A stretch of DNA of 64,000 bases from NCBI RefSeq assembly GCF_007565055.1, contig NC_044557.1, positions 79,860,019 through 79,924,018 of the forward strand, read 5' to 3'. Within the stretch, counting starts at the first letter, position 1; each line of letters begins with the position of its first letter. This document shows positions 11,761 through 24,000 of the stretch, one piece after another. A program made the translations under genes and the position numbers. The stretch comes from Rhinopithecus roxellana (taxonomy: Eukaryota > Chordata > Mammalia > Primates > Cercopithecidae). The notes under the pieces are model-generated. The model saw only the letters and a list, made by a program, of their open reading frames with translations. It did no database searches and was not told the DNA's origin.

Positions 11761-12490
11761 TGTGTTGGACTCACACAGAAGAATTTGAGTGAGTCCAAAG
11801 TAAGAGTAGGCAAAGAAACTTATTGCCAAGTGAAAGTACACTCTGACAGGCAGAGCAGGCTGCCCAAAGCGAGAGATAGCCCCCATGGAGAGACAGCCCC
11901 CAGTGCCTTACTAGGAATCCCTTTTATTGGAACTGTACATGCATATTTATGAAATACAGGTGGGGTCAGGTATGCAAAGGCAGAGATGCAGTTGCCACAT
12001 GCGCTCAGCATCTACGTGTTCTAACGTGTCGCACGTATCATGAGCATATAAAATCTCAACCTAAGGGGTGTGTTTTTACTATTAAAATGAGGAAAGGGTA
12101 AGTATCAGCTGAAGCTTGAGCCTAGCTGTGCATGTGGGACCCTAAGTCCCTAGCTCCCCTAAGGCAGAAATTAAATTCTTTTTACCTTGTATTTTTTTCT
12201 GAATTCTTGATCTCTGGTACCCATCTGCCTGAGTTTCTAACTAACAGCTTCTTGGGCTTTTGGTGCTGATTGGCTGGAGAGTAGGGAAATGACAATATGG
12301 ACAAGGGGTTCTTGTTCTCTTTCCCAGGCCATAGCAACTATCAGGAACTTGTAGCCATCTGGAGGTCGACTCGTATCCTGTAGGACCACTTATCTTGCAA
12401 AAAAAATTAGGTACTAAAGCAACAGGGTGCAAGGGACGTAAAAGGAGCCCACAGGGCTTCACAAGGGGATAATGCAGTGTTGCATTCTCA
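11761..12490 (-). mobile_element. Endogenous retrovirus LTR, family not named
   Basis: TGTGTTGGACTCACACAG to GTTGCATTCTCA behaves like an LTR in reverse orientation. A minus-strand AATAAAAG (plus CTTTTATT near 11930) sits where a poly(A) signal should. No clear target duplication was found, so the ends are provisional. It contains a 58-bp block also found at 9401-9458. Confidence 0.5.
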
Positions 12491-12955
12491 CCTTACTTTT
12501 CTTGCCTCAGAAGATCTGATCTTATCACATGGGAAAGGAAGACCCTATTCAGAGTCTGTGGGTAGCCACACACTCCATAATGCTCTTGAAGAAGCTTCAT
12601 AACAGTCTTGAAGAGATCTAAAATACGAGTGCATTTAATTAAGGAACATAATGACCTTCACTACAGCAAAGAATTTTATAATGAGGCATTGATGAATAAT
12701 ATAATTTTTAGCAAAAATGATGAGAAACATTATCCTTACAAACAATACTAGGCAAGAGAGTGAGGATTGTTTAAAATTTCCCTCCATCCCCGCAATTCTC
12801 CTCTACCCAATCACCCGTGGCCCCAGCCCCGTCACACACACAACACTGCAGCCTATGATTTAATGTTACGGGAAAGCAAGAATCTGAACTTTTGTGTAAA
12901 AAGAATAGAAATAAAACGTTAATGTTTTTTAAGAAAGAAAAAGATCTGACTCTTA

Positions 12956-13335
12956 TAACTATTGGTGAGAGCATACATTGGAATAGACTTTCCAGAGGTC
13001 AATTTGGCAGCATTTATAAAAACTTAAAATGCGCTTATTCTTTGACCCAATAATTCTACTTCTAAAATTTTAACCTAGAAGAATCGTTGCAGGTGTGCAC
13101 AAATGCATGGACAATACTTACTTTGTATTGTTTATTAAGTAGAAAAATTTGATTGAAACTAAATATCTATCAATAGGGTATTAAATTATGATTAATTCTC
13201 ATGATAGAATACTATCATTTAAAAGAATAAGGAGAATTGTATGTTTTGATATTTCACTATCTCCAAGACATATTATTACATAGAAAGTAAATAAAAAAGG
13301 AAAAATGCAGATATATATGCAGATTATATATAAAA
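12956..13335 (+). mobile_element. Old L1 3'-end fragment (L1M type)
   Basis: Characteristic L1M phrases: CAATTTGGCAGCATTTATAA, TTTGACCCAATAATTCTAC and AATATCTATCAATAGGG. Heavily diverged, with no open frame. Confidence 0.75.
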
Positions 13336-13345
13336 TATGCATATA

Positions 13346-13860
13346 CAGTCATCCTTCAGTATCCTCAGGAGATTGGTTCAAGAATCCCCAGAGGGGCTGG
13401 GCACGGTGGCTCAGGCCTGTAATCTCAGCACTTTGGGAGGCCGAGGTAGGCGGATCACGAGTCCGTCCTGGCTAACACTGTGAAACCCCATCTCTACTAA
13501 AATCACACACACAGAAAATGAGCCAGGCGTGGTAGCGGGCGCATGTAGTCCCAGCTACTTGGGAGGCTGAGGCAGGACAATGGTGTGAACCCGGGAGGTG
13601 GAGCTTGCAGTGAGCCAAGATCGTGCCACTGCACTCCAGCCTGGGCGACAGAGCTCGACTCCGTTTCGGGGAAAAAAAAAAAAGAATCCCTAGAGGATAC
13701 CAAAATCCACAGATGCTCAAATTCCTTATATAAAATGGTTTAGTATTTGCATATAACCTACACACATTCTCTCGTATACTTTATGTCATCTCTAGATTGC
13801 TTATAATACCTAATACAATGTGAATGTTATGTAAATAGCTGTTATACTACATTGTTTTTT
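13346..13860 (+). mobile_element. MER2-like Tigger element, interrupted by AluY
   Basis: It begins CAGTCATCCTTCAGTATCC and continues GGATACCAAAATCCACAGAT after the Alu, matching the MER2 layout. The Alu at 13395 splits it. Confidence 0.8.
13395..13681 (+). mobile_element. AluY-type element inside MER2
   Basis: It starts GGCTGGGCACGGTGGCTCA and ends with a short A tail. The right arm has GGAGCTTGCAGTGAGC, a young-Alu (Y) feature. The 15-bp target duplication AAGAATCCC(C/T)AGAGG lies at 13380-13394 and 13682-13696. About 20 bases of the left arm are missing near 13460. Confidence 0.95.
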
Positions 13861-14386
13861 TATTGATGTTCTTGTTTATTGTTATTTTTTAAGAAATATT
13901 TTTAAAATATTTATTTATTTTTAAGATATATTATATCATCATACCTAGTGAGACTAACTTCAGAATTCTGAGCTTCAGGACCATAAAATAATATATTTGT
14001 GTTGTTTTAAGTCACAAAATTTATGGCAATTTGTTACAGCAGCAATAGGAAACTGAAATACTTGCTTTGACAGTTAGGAGTAATTTCAACTGTCAATAAC
14101 AGAACTGGATACAGTGAATTAAACACAAAAGCAGTTTCCTCCCTCATATTAAAAGCATCTGAAATTTGGTAGCTCAGAGCTTTACCGGTGCCCCTTCTGA
14201 GTTATCAGGGACCCACCAAGCTCCTCCTAGCTCTGACTCTGCCTCCTGTGATTCCATATGGCCTCAAGATGACTGTTCAGGTCCAGCTACTACATTCACA
14301 TTTTAGACAGCAGAAAGAAGAAAGAGAGAAGAAATGCTCATTCTCATAGTTTAAGAGCTTTCGTGGAAGTCACCCACAATATGGTC

Positions 14387-15021
14387 TGCTAACGGAAGGG
14401 CGTCTCAGTCCAGGCCCCAAGAGAGGGTTCTTGGATGTAGCGCAATAAACAATTTGGGATGAGTCCGTAGAATAAAGTGAAAGCAAGTTTATTAAGAAAG
14501 TAAAAGAATACAGAATGGCTACTCCATAGGTAGAGTGCCAGCATGGGCTGCTCAACTGAATATGCTTATAATTATATATTGATTATATGGTAAACAAGGG
14601 TGGATTATCCATGAGTTTTCCAGGAAAGGGGGTTGTTAATTCCTGGAACTGAGGATTCCTCCCTTTTTTAGACCACATAGGGTAACATCCTGATATTGCT
14701 ATGACATTTATAAACTGTTATGGTGCGGTTGGGAGTGTCTTTTAGCATGCTAATACATTATAATTAGCTTATAATTAGCAATGAGGACGACCAGAAGTCA
14801 CTTTTGATGCCATCTTGGTTTTGGTAGGTTTTTGCCGGCTTCTTTACACATCCTGTTTTATCACAGGGTCTCTATGGCCTGTGTCATCTTGTGCTGACAT
14901 CCTATCTCATCCTGTGACTAAGAATGCCTGACCTCCTGGGAATGCAGCCCTGTAGGTGTCAGCCTTATTTTACCCAGCCCCTATTCAAGATGGAGTCATT
15001 CTTGTTCAAATGCCTCTGACA
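14387..15021 (-). mobile_element. Class I endogenous retrovirus solo LTR
   Basis: In reverse it runs from TGTCAGAGGCATTTGAACAA to CTTCCGTTAGCA and contains AATAAACTTGCTTTCACTTT as the poly(A) region and CCAAGATGGCATC upstream. This is a familiar human class I LTR layout whose name I cannot fix. Flanks GGTC and TGTC may be a 4-bp target duplication. No internal viral genes are adjacent. Confidence 0.75.
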
Positions 15022-15097
15022 TGTCCACACCATCTCATTGGTCAGCTTGTATACATATGACTACACCTAACTTTGAGTTTAAAATGCACTTTTCCAA

Positions 15098-16080
15098 GTG
15101 GATACATTGTCCACGGTCTCTGAACTACAAACTCATATATTTATCCTCTTTCTTAGTATGTCCACTGGATGTCTAATAGGCATTTATCTCAAAAGCAGCA
15201 TTTCAAAACCAGACTCCTCTTTTTCCCTCCTAAACCAGCTTCTTCCACAATCTTCTCCATCTCAAAAAATGACAAGCCTATTATTACAGTAATCATTCCA
15301 GACTTGAATTCTTGGAAATGTCCTCAAATCCTTGCTTCCTCTATAAACTCACATCTAATACATTTGAAAATCCTGTGTGTACTATCTTCAAAATATATCC
15401 AGAAGGTAAGTACTTCTAAGTACCTTTGTTGTTACTATCCTTGCCTAAGCACATCCTTTCTTGCCTAGATTATTCAACAGCTTTCTATCTGGGTCCCTTG
15501 CTTAGGCCTTACCCATCTACAGTCAATTTCTACAACTAGAGTGCCTCTTTTTAAAACAAAGGCAGCCCATGACCCCTGTTAGCTAAATGTCCTCAAGAGC
15601 TTCAGATTGCTGTAAAAGTAAATTCCAATTACCTTAATGATCTGACACCCACCTACCCCACTTCTCTGGCCTCGTCATCTGCAATTGCTTCTCTCTCTTT
15701 CTGGTCCAGCCATAGCGTCTTCCTTGCTATTCCTCAGATTTTCCAATCACACACACACATCCTCATAACACATTTCCTAACCACTTTCAAACCTTCATTC
15801 ACAGGTTTTTTTTTTTTTTTTTTTTTTCAGTAATGCCTTCCTTAATTACTCTACTTAAAAAACATTCTCTCCATCTACAGAATTTCCTACTACTCTTCTC
15901 TAATTTGTTTTCCTTCATAGCTCTTATTACCATCTGACATATTTTGTATTTTGCTAGTTTATTTATCTAATTTGCTCCTTCTGGTATAAAATAAGTTCTA
16001 AGTGAACAGAAGTTATTTGTTACATTCCCCTGCATATCCTTGGTGTCTAGAACAGTGCCTGGCTTCTCATGGGCCATCAT
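15098..16080 (+). mobile_element. L2 LINE 3' part (end of ORF2 plus 3'UTR)
   Basis: The short open frames carry the L2 ORF2 C-terminal phrase MSNRHL (cf. TWMSNRHLK). The following sequence resembles the L2 3'UTR and ends with GTGTCTAGAACAGTGCCTGG. Stops and frameshifts interrupt it; it is a dead copy. Confidence 0.7.
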
Positions 16081-16876
16081 TTATATACATGAAAGGGGAA
16101 GATGTATATTGTGAGTCAACTAGCAATCTCCACCATAGAGTTTTATTCAGCTGATGAAGGCACATGGTCATACCAAGCCACAATTAACACCAGGAGTGTT
16201 ATCTTTTTTAAAATCTCCCCCAGTGATTTTCATATGCAGCCATATTTGAGAGCCATTGTTTAAAAGAATGAGGATTGTTTGGTTGCTTTCTATTCAACAA
16301 CATCAATGTCTAGAAGAGTTTCTATTTCTCTCACCTTTGCCTCTTTATCTATATAGAGAATCTTCAGGTAGCAAAACCAATGAGATTAGGGATAGAAGTT
16401 GGGGATGGAGGTAGAGCCTGTTGAAAGATCTTTAAAGGAATGTCATTAGCTTAAATCAATCCCAGCAGAGTGTTTAGCTAAGGAAATTGTGAGCCATAAC
16501 AACCTGTGATGACAAACCATGATATTTCTGCTTCTACATTTTCCTTTGTGCTAATTATCTTACATTTGAAGCAGGACCACTATTACCTGGAAAGCATGAT
16601 GATCTGATTTTCATTTATCCTAACTTATTTATTTGTTTATGTATTTATTTTATCAAACCCCTGCTACTCTGGGTTTTTGGAATTTGTGTTGCAGAGAAAA
16701 GATTAAAGAAGTAGTTCAAGAGACTAAGAACTATGCTCTAGACACAGGATGCAGCCCATCTAGTCTGCTCTTCCACAACATGAGCTTTCTGTGTTGAAGA
16801 ATTAGACCTCTACATGACTTCTTCTGAAAATGGGCTTTTTCTTACACTAACTATCTTAAAGGCAACAGAGATGATG
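16081..16876. other. Intergenic, no recognised feature
   Basis: Mixed composition; TTATTTATTTG-type short runs near 16630. No gene seen. Confidence 0.5.
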
Positions 16877-16884
16877 ATCTATTG

Positions 16885-17423
16885 CAGCGGTCCCCAACCT
16901 TTATGGAACCAGGGGCCAGTTTTGTGGAAGATAATTTTTCCATGGACTGAGGTCGGGTGGTGGTGGTTTGGGGATGATTCAAGCTCATTACATTTATTGA
17001 GCACTTTATTTCTATTGTTATTAAATTATAATAATTGTAATATATAATGAAATAATTATACAACTCGCCATAATGTAGAATCAGTGGGAGTCCTGAGCTT
17101 GTTTTTCTGCCACTAGGCAGTCCCATCTGGGGGTGATGGGAGACAGTGATAAATCATCAGGCATTAGATTCTCATAAGGAGCACACAACCTAGATCCTTC
17201 ACATGCATTGTTCACAATAGGATTTGCGCTCCTCTGAGAATCTAATGCTGCCACTGATGTGAGAGGAGGCAGAGCTAAGGCAGTAATATGAGCGATGAGG
17301 AGCAGCTATAAATACAGATGAATCTTTGCTCGCTTGCCAGCCACTCGCCTCCTGCTGTGTGGCCTGGCTCCTAACAGGCCATGGAACAATGCCAGTCTGT
17401 GGCCCAGGGGTTGGAGACCCCTG
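16885..17423 (-). mobile_element. MER1A-like hAT-Charlie DNA transposon
   Basis: It runs from CAGCGGTCCCCAACC to GTTGGAGACCCCTG and is about 540 bp, the expected MER1A size, in the orientation opposite to the copy at 785. It is flanked by a perfect 8-bp target duplication, ATCTATTG (16877-16884 and 17424-17431). ORFs here are chance. Confidence 0.9.
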
Positions 17424-17431
17424 ATCTATTG

Positions 17432-19231
17432 CACTGGAAGCGCAATACAAGTAAATAGTAAAAAGCTATTTTCTTTCGTTTCTTAAAATTTAATGTTTAA
17501 AACTCTTTTATGAATAATGGGAAATACAGAATGTTATTCTAGTTTAATGTTATTAATTATTGCCTGTTAAATACAATTAAATTTCTTTGCTGTCAGAAAT
17601 GCATTTCTTTCTTATTTATGTATAGCAGTTATAAATTTCAGTCAACAAATTCAGATAATACCATTTTGTTTTCTGATGACGATATAATGTGAACTCTCAT
17701 CTTGCTGATATGACATAAAAATTTAGTCTTAGTTCTTTGGAGTTTCTACTTTCCTCAGACTTCAAAGGTTTTGGGCATTTACACTGTGCCCAAAGCATTT
17801 GGTCAGAATAATTCTCAAGCTCCTCAGGTCTGCAGGCCACCTCTTCTAAAAGATAATTCCTAAAGACACTGAAGTAATCCCACTGCCTCCCAGCACTGCT
17901 AAAGCATGAAAATATCTGAGAAGCTGTCCATGTAGCCCTTTTCCTAGACATACCTCACCACCAAACCTTTTGTGAGGTCTTAACACTGCTCCTGGAGTCT
18001 TCTGCGCTCAGATGTGCATACAGGGTTCCTCCTTCCAGGTTTCTCTGATGTGTTGCCTCTGAATACCTCTGCTTCATCTCTTCCATGCAGGGCAGACAAA
18101 TTTATTCTTTTGCTTGTTTCAAAGGCATCAAGCAAAATCTCTGTAATGGATTGACACTTTCAGAAACCCTGAAGACACTATTTTTTTTTTTCTACTTCTT
18201 GACATGTTGGTTTTTATTCCCTAAGGCAATGAACTCTCTATCTGCTTGAAGAGGATGAAGGGCAAAGGAGAAGAACAGGACAGAAAAACCTTCATACTTC
18301 AAAATGTTATCTTACTTCAAATGGATATGGTAAAGCTTTCAAATAACATATTTTTTCTGCATGATTTTGACTGGCAAAGTGTTTTTTAGCACTGGTTTGG
18401 TATCTAAATATGGTTTACCCATGTTTTAATTCCTCAGAAATGTATTTTTTATTGTATTTCATCTAACTATTTTGAGTATCTAATAAATGTCTGTTGAATT
18501 GGAATGTAAAATCATTTCACATACTCTAAAACCAAAAAGCAAAGAAGAAAAGAGGTAAGACTGAAAAATCCAGATGTCGTAACAGATGGGTAAGTTAAGT
18601 AAAATTTGTACATAACTTTCAATTATTTAGTAGGTAAATATCTACATTATTCAATGATGAATTCTAATGGTCAGGGGAATGGCATGCTTTTCACATCAAT
18701 ATAGACTAGTCTGAAAAGACATAAAATTCTGTCTTCTATGACTTAGCAAAATGGGTCACCATTTTCTAAATTGATTTGCTTCAGAGATTGTAGATGTGTA
18801 GGGAAATAAGGATTCCATAGTGAAACAAGACTGAGAAACATTGCATATTATACCTTGGAAATTTAAAGTGTAAATTAGCATATCTAAAGCCTCTGTAGGA
18901 GCAATGAGAAGAATCTTCCTCCTTCATCTCCTGAAAGTTCACTAAAAATGAACTGACAAAAGACAGATTAATAGGAGAAAAAGGCATATGAATTTATTTT
19001 AACATGCATAACATGAAGGAATTGCAGAAGAATGTCTACTTAATAACTCACTGAGGTCCAGATGCTTCTATACCCTTCTTCATAGGGGAATGGGAGATGG
19101 GAGGCATAAAAGTAATTACTTTGCAAGGGGGAAAGAATGGATCCAATGTTCAGACAATTGTTTGTAAATGATTATTTTGGGAAATTAAATGAGACCTAAG
19201 AATAGACAGAAGTTTGTTTGGGCTCCAGGAT
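17432..19231. other. Intergenic, no firm feature
   Basis: 17700-18110 is less AT-rich and has an 84-codon minus frame with no recognisable domain. 18890-19230 (AGATTAATAGGAGAAAAAGG) may be an LTR end in reverse, continuing after the Alu, but I cannot prove it. Confidence 0.4.
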
Positions 19232-19243
19232 AGGTGTTTAATT

Positions 19244-19245
<2 letters not shown>

Positions 19246-19274
<29 letters not shown>

Positions 19275-19538
19275 CTTATTTATTTTTTAATTTTGAGATA
19301 GAGTCTTGGTCTGTTGCCAGGCTGAAGTACAGTGGCGCAATCTCAACTCACTGCAACCTCTGCCTTCTAGGTTCAAGCGATTCTCCTGCCTCAGCCTCCC
19401 AAGTAGCTGGGACTACAGGCTAATTTTTGTGTTTTTAGAAGAGATGGTATTTCACCATGTTGGCCAGGATGGTCTCGATTTCCTGACCTTGTGATCCTCC
19501 CACCTCAGCCTCCCAAAGTGCTGGGACTGCAGGCGTGA
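19246..19538 (-). mobile_element. Alu element with (TTTA)n tail
   Basis: Reverse Alu preceded by a (TTTA)n tract (19241-19290), which is its modified A tail. The target duplication AGGTGTTTAATTTT lies at 19232-19245 and 19539-19552. There is a small deletion after GACTACAGGC, and its 5' end is cut. Confidence 0.93.
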
Positions 19539-19552
19539 AGGTGTTTAATTTT

Positions 19553-20989
19553 GGTATCTTCTTCTGTGATACGAATTTTAATCTTCTCTGGTTAATGACA
19601 TTTCAGGAAAGGATTGAAAGGCAACTGTGTTTCTCTTTGGTGTGTCTGGTTTCCAGGTAGATGAGAGAGCTTCAGAGAAGAGCATCATCCAGTGCTTTGG
19701 GAAAGAAAGGATTGACAAACAATGGTGGAGGTGGGAAAGGGGATCAGAGAGACCTTGAGTTTGCTTCTTTGGTTAACATGCCAAAGCACCATATTTCAGG
19801 GTACCATTTTCCGAGCCTCAGCATTCCCCGAACTGAAACCTCCCTAGGAGTTTACACACCAAAAGCTGAGTTGTCGGCCATAGAAAGAAAAATCAATGTA
19901 GTAGTTGTATGATAAAGCATCTTAATAAACAAGTCTCTGTTTCCCGGGAATAGGTGACTCCAGTTAAATAATTGTGTCTCATTTTGGAAGACGGCATTGC
20001 AGATGGGTTCTCAAAGCTAGGCCTCTACATATAATACAGTCAAATAGATCTTTAACAGAGGTATTTCTATAGAAACAGATAAAAAACAAAAGTCAATGTC
20101 TGGACCAGCCTATAAGCTAGTTTCTTCAGAGTCTGAAGGGCAGTCAGTTGAGAAGGTTAGTGGCATTCTGCTAGATTTTTCTGGTTTGCACGTACAATGT
20201 TTGCCCATATATAATCTGTTGTAGTAATTTTTCCTTAAAGCCAATTTGACTACTTTCAGCAGCAGGAAAAGGGAACTTTAATTTTTGTAATTTCAAGTCA
20301 GAAGGACAAGAGAAAAAAAGAAATGAAAATGTTAGTTTGGAGATTCACAGTCAGGTATTAGAGGAAACTATAAAAAATAAAGATCAAGTTCAAATTGCAT
20401 GTAAAGAATAAAATCTCAAAAACAATGAGCTGGAATCTAACAAGAGGTGTACTACAGGTTTTCTTGTGAAACATAACTATTCTCTCTCCGGTCCTCCATT
20501 TCTACTAAAGATCAATTTACTTGAAAATAAGTTTTAATTTTATTATAATTCACCTGATTATTTGCATAAAGTGCTTCCAGAATAGTGATTGCTTGTAAGG
20601 CTTTTTTTGTTGTCATTGGCTTAGCTGGAATTTTTCACAAGGAATCTAAAATTAGACTTTTTAAAACAGCCTGTCAAGGTTAAGGAACCAGGCCAAGTAC
20701 TGTCATCACACTGTGTCTAATACCTGTGTGAGTTTGGTGAATACCCCTCTGCTTGAGGGACCCAAAATATCTTGAGGTTCTTGGGCCTGCCAAGAAGTGA
20801 CATTCTTTACCCACTTGTAAGGCAATTATGTGAACCGTGTACGTAAGGTATCAGGACAGTTTCCCAAGTAGCTTTTTATCAACTCCAAAAAAGTCAAAGT
20901 CATTTCCTCAAAGGAGTCCCAACACTTCTGAGGTGTTCTTCTGCATAAAAGAAAACTGTTTCTTACTTCTTCTCAAACTTATTTGAGCA
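19553..20989. other. Intergenic, no firm feature
   Basis: 19560-19900 may belong to the possible LTR mentioned for 18890-19230. The rest is unrecognised. Confidence 0.4.
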
Positions 20990-21020
20990 TATATATATAT
21001 ATACACTCATATATATATGT
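20990..21020. repeat. (AT)n microsatellite
   Basis: Two ATAT runs separated by CACTC. Confidence 0.85.
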
Positions 21021-21236
21021 AATGCTAGATAAATTATATGTACATGATACTATATCTATTATAATATTCTTCTGATCATGCAGTATAACAAAAGTATTCT
21101 GTTTAAAAAATATAAAATATTTGGGGTAATTCAATTTTAAGTCCATAGTATTTGGTTATCTTCTATTTCTTTTCTTAATTGTTCTTTGGTAACTTATCTT
21201 CTACCACAATGAATTTTTAAATGAAGAGACTGATAG

Positions 21237-21990
21237 TTAAATATTCGATGGAGAAAGTGGTGTGCACACCAGTACAATGTTGAAAGAAGTAGCAAGAGCA
21301 AATAGCCTTGTCTTGTTTCTGATCTTAGTGGTGAAAGACTTCAGTCTTATTTTACCATTAATTGTGATAAAAGCGAAGGGTTTTCCATAGATGTCTTTTA
21401 TAAGGTTGATGAAGTTGCCTTCTCCTTCTAGGTTTTGGAGTGTTTTTGTCATGAAGAAGTGACGAATATTGTCAAAAGCTTTTTGTGAATCTATTGAGAT
21501 AATCACGTGAATTTTGCCCTTTATTCCATTGATGATATTACATTCAATCTGATATGGTTTGGCTATGTCCCCACCCAGATCTCATCTTGAATTCTCATGT
21601 GTTCTGGGAGGGACCCGGGAAGAGGTAATTGAATCATAGGGGCAGTTCTTTCTTGTGCTGTTCTTGTGATAGTGAATAAGTCTCATGAGATCTGATGGTT
21701 TTAAAAAGGGAAGTTTCCCTGCACAAGCTCTCTCTTTGCCTGCTGTCATCCATGTAAGATGTGACTTGTTCCTCCTTGCCTTCCACCATGACTGTGAGGC
21801 CTTCCCAGCCAAGGGAACTGTAAACCTCTTTCTTTTTGCACAGCCTCTGATAAAGTATGTCTTTATCAGCAGTGTAGAAACAGACTAATACATAATCAAA
21901 TACATTGAGTGTATTACATTGATTCATTTATGTATTTTGAACTACCACTGCATTTCTGAAATAAATCCTCCCTTGGTCATAGTTGCAAGA
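21237..21990 (-). mobile_element. L1 ORF2 fragment, split by a THE1 LTR
   Basis: The minus frame over 21237-21506 reads IISIDSQKAFDNIRHFFMTK and continues to FNIVL, the L1 reverse transcriptase region with a D in the SIDxxKAFD motif. It resumes after the LTR at 21898-21990. Stops and indels show it is dead. Confidence 0.85.
21550..21892 (+). mobile_element. THE1-type MaLR solo LTR
   Basis: TGATATGGTTTGGCTATG to CAGACTAATACA, about 343 bp. Target duplication CAATC (21545-21549) and TAATC (21893-21897). Inserted in the L1 fragment on the opposite strand. Confidence 0.9.
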
Positions 21991-21999
21991 GATTCTTAA

Positions 22000-22920
22000 C
22001 TGATCTGACTTCCTCCCATCTTGAATGCCATCTAGCTATCCTACTATTAGCAGTATCTTTGTAAAGTGAAAATATGAGCTAGTCACGTTCTTTGCTTAAA
22101 CTTCCTTCATTTCTCTTTATTGCCTTTGATATAAATCCCAAAGTCAGCATGGCGTTGGCTATTCCTTGATGTTACCTACCAGGATCTCCAGCCTGATGAC
22201 CCACCGCTTCCACCCTCCAAACACTATGAACTACATGTAATTCTTAATCTACACAACATTTGTTTCCATATTCATACCTCTGCACATTTCCACCTAGAAT
22301 GGTTTTTGCCATCTCTGTCCAGTGAACTCTTAGTGGTGTATCAAACCTGGTTTTAATTGTATGCTCCTCCCAGAAGCTATTTTTGATATTTACTCCCCCA
22401 ATATGGAAGAAATCCCTGTCCTAAATACTTATCAGTTCATTTGAGTCATAGTATTTATTGTGCCAAATTAAGATGATTTTTTTTTTTCTTTTTTGAGATG
22501 GAGTCTTACTCTGTTGCCCAGGCTGGAGTGCAGTGGCTTGATCTTGGCTCACTGTGACCTCCGCCTCTGGGGTTCAAGTGATTCTCTTGCTTCAGCCTCC
22601 CCAGCAGCTGAGATTACAGGCACCTGCCACCATGCCTGGCTAATTTTTGTATTTTTAGTAGAGATGAGGTTTCACCACGTTGGCCAAGTTGATTACAAAC
22701 TCCTGACCTCAAATGATCCACCTACCTCGGCCTCCCAAAGTGCTGGGATTACAGGCATGAGCCACTGTGCCTGGCCTAAGATGATTTTTATATGTGGATG
22801 TTTCTGAAGGAGACTGAACTCCTTGTGGAAAGTATCATGTCCCAGCAATCTCTATATTTCTGGTGCCTACTACAGGCTCAGACCATAACATTTGTTGATG
22901 TTTACTACCTGAATGTATTA
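22000..22920 (+). mobile_element. L2 LINE 3'UTR, split by an Alu
   Basis: The region 22000-22480 carries L2 3'UTR features (CCTACCAGGATCTCCAGCCTG; ATACCTCTGCACATTTCCAC) and resumes at 22790 with GACTGAACTCCTTGTGGAAA and TCTGGTGCCTACTACAGGC. The Alu lies between. Confidence 0.7.
22481..22776 (-). mobile_element. Alu element
   Basis: Full reverse Alu from T-rich start to GTGCCTGGCC, with target duplication TAAGATGATTTT at 22469-22480 and 22777-22788. Confidence 0.95.
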
Positions 22921-23059
22921 ATATATACAATGGATGAATGATTATGCAGTTTAAAGATTTACAAAACCTCCATATATTTATCATCAATTTTATCACCTCC
23001 ATGGGAATTCCCTGTAGCATTTACCACAATCCTGAGTGAGTAGTTACGTGTGATATATT

Positions 23060-23180
23060 TAACATCAAATCTCTCATGAAGGGGATAGTGTTTTGTTCAC
23101 CACTGTATCCCCAGAACTTAGCATAGTGTCTTTATATAAGAAGCCCTCAATAAATACTTGTTGAATGTACAAATGAATAA
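23060..23180 (+). mobile_element. L2 LINE tail
   Basis: The sequence TTGTTCACCACTGTATCCCC followed by CCTCAATAAATACTTGTTGA is the L2 3' terminus. Confidence 0.75.
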
Positions 23181-23824
23181 ATGACCTACTAATGAAAAAT
23201 TCTAATCAAAATTTCCTATTAATATGTGTCACACTTGAAGGAAGTAAAATCTTAACCAATATCTTTATAGCAGTTTTTCCTCCACAGATTTCTTGGCCTC
23301 AGAAGAGTTGAGGTTTCAAAATCACTTAGTTTGACCTGAAACTGGAATAATCTAATTTCACATCATGCATTTGCTCTTCACATAGATAATGAATATAACT
23401 TACTTCATGTCGTGTTCTAAGATATTTGTCTAAGATAACTCTCAATTGTATAATATAGGTATAATTGTTATGATATTCATTGCCACCTTGAATACTTCTG
23501 GTTGCTGTCTCTTTTGTGCATGGGGTAAGACTGTGCTGCCTCACCTTTGAACCCATCTGGCCAATGAATTTCAGTATAAGTAATGTGGGTCACTTCTGGA
23601 TGAATACACTTAATTCAGTGAGACCTTCCTGGGCTCTTTCTCCTCCAGCATAGCAACTGGCAACATCCAGGTAGTGACTGCTGTGTCCACATATGTCCTT
23701 GAGCAAGACTGAAATGAAGCTGATCCCCCAGCCGATCTGAGATGAGCATGTAGTGTTAGCAAGAAACATCCTCTGTTTTTTTATAAAATTAAGATGTGAG
23801 GGTTTTTATTGCAGCAGAATCCAG

Positions 23825-24000
23825 ATCCTCATGACAGATCAAATTATCACCCCCATTTAGAGATGAGGAAACTGAGGTAGATAGTAAGCAACTGAATTGC
23901 TTCTGTCATACTACCAGTGAGTAGTAGAAGTGGGATTCCAGTCAGACAATCTGCCCCCAGAATCTGCACTCTCTCCTCTCTGCTGCACGGTCCTACATTG
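23825..24000 (+). repeat. MIR SINE
   Basis: MIR core and 3' part: ATTTAGAGATGAGGAAACTG, then a diverged copy of the AAGTGGGATTCCAGTCAGAC region. Confidence 0.8.
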
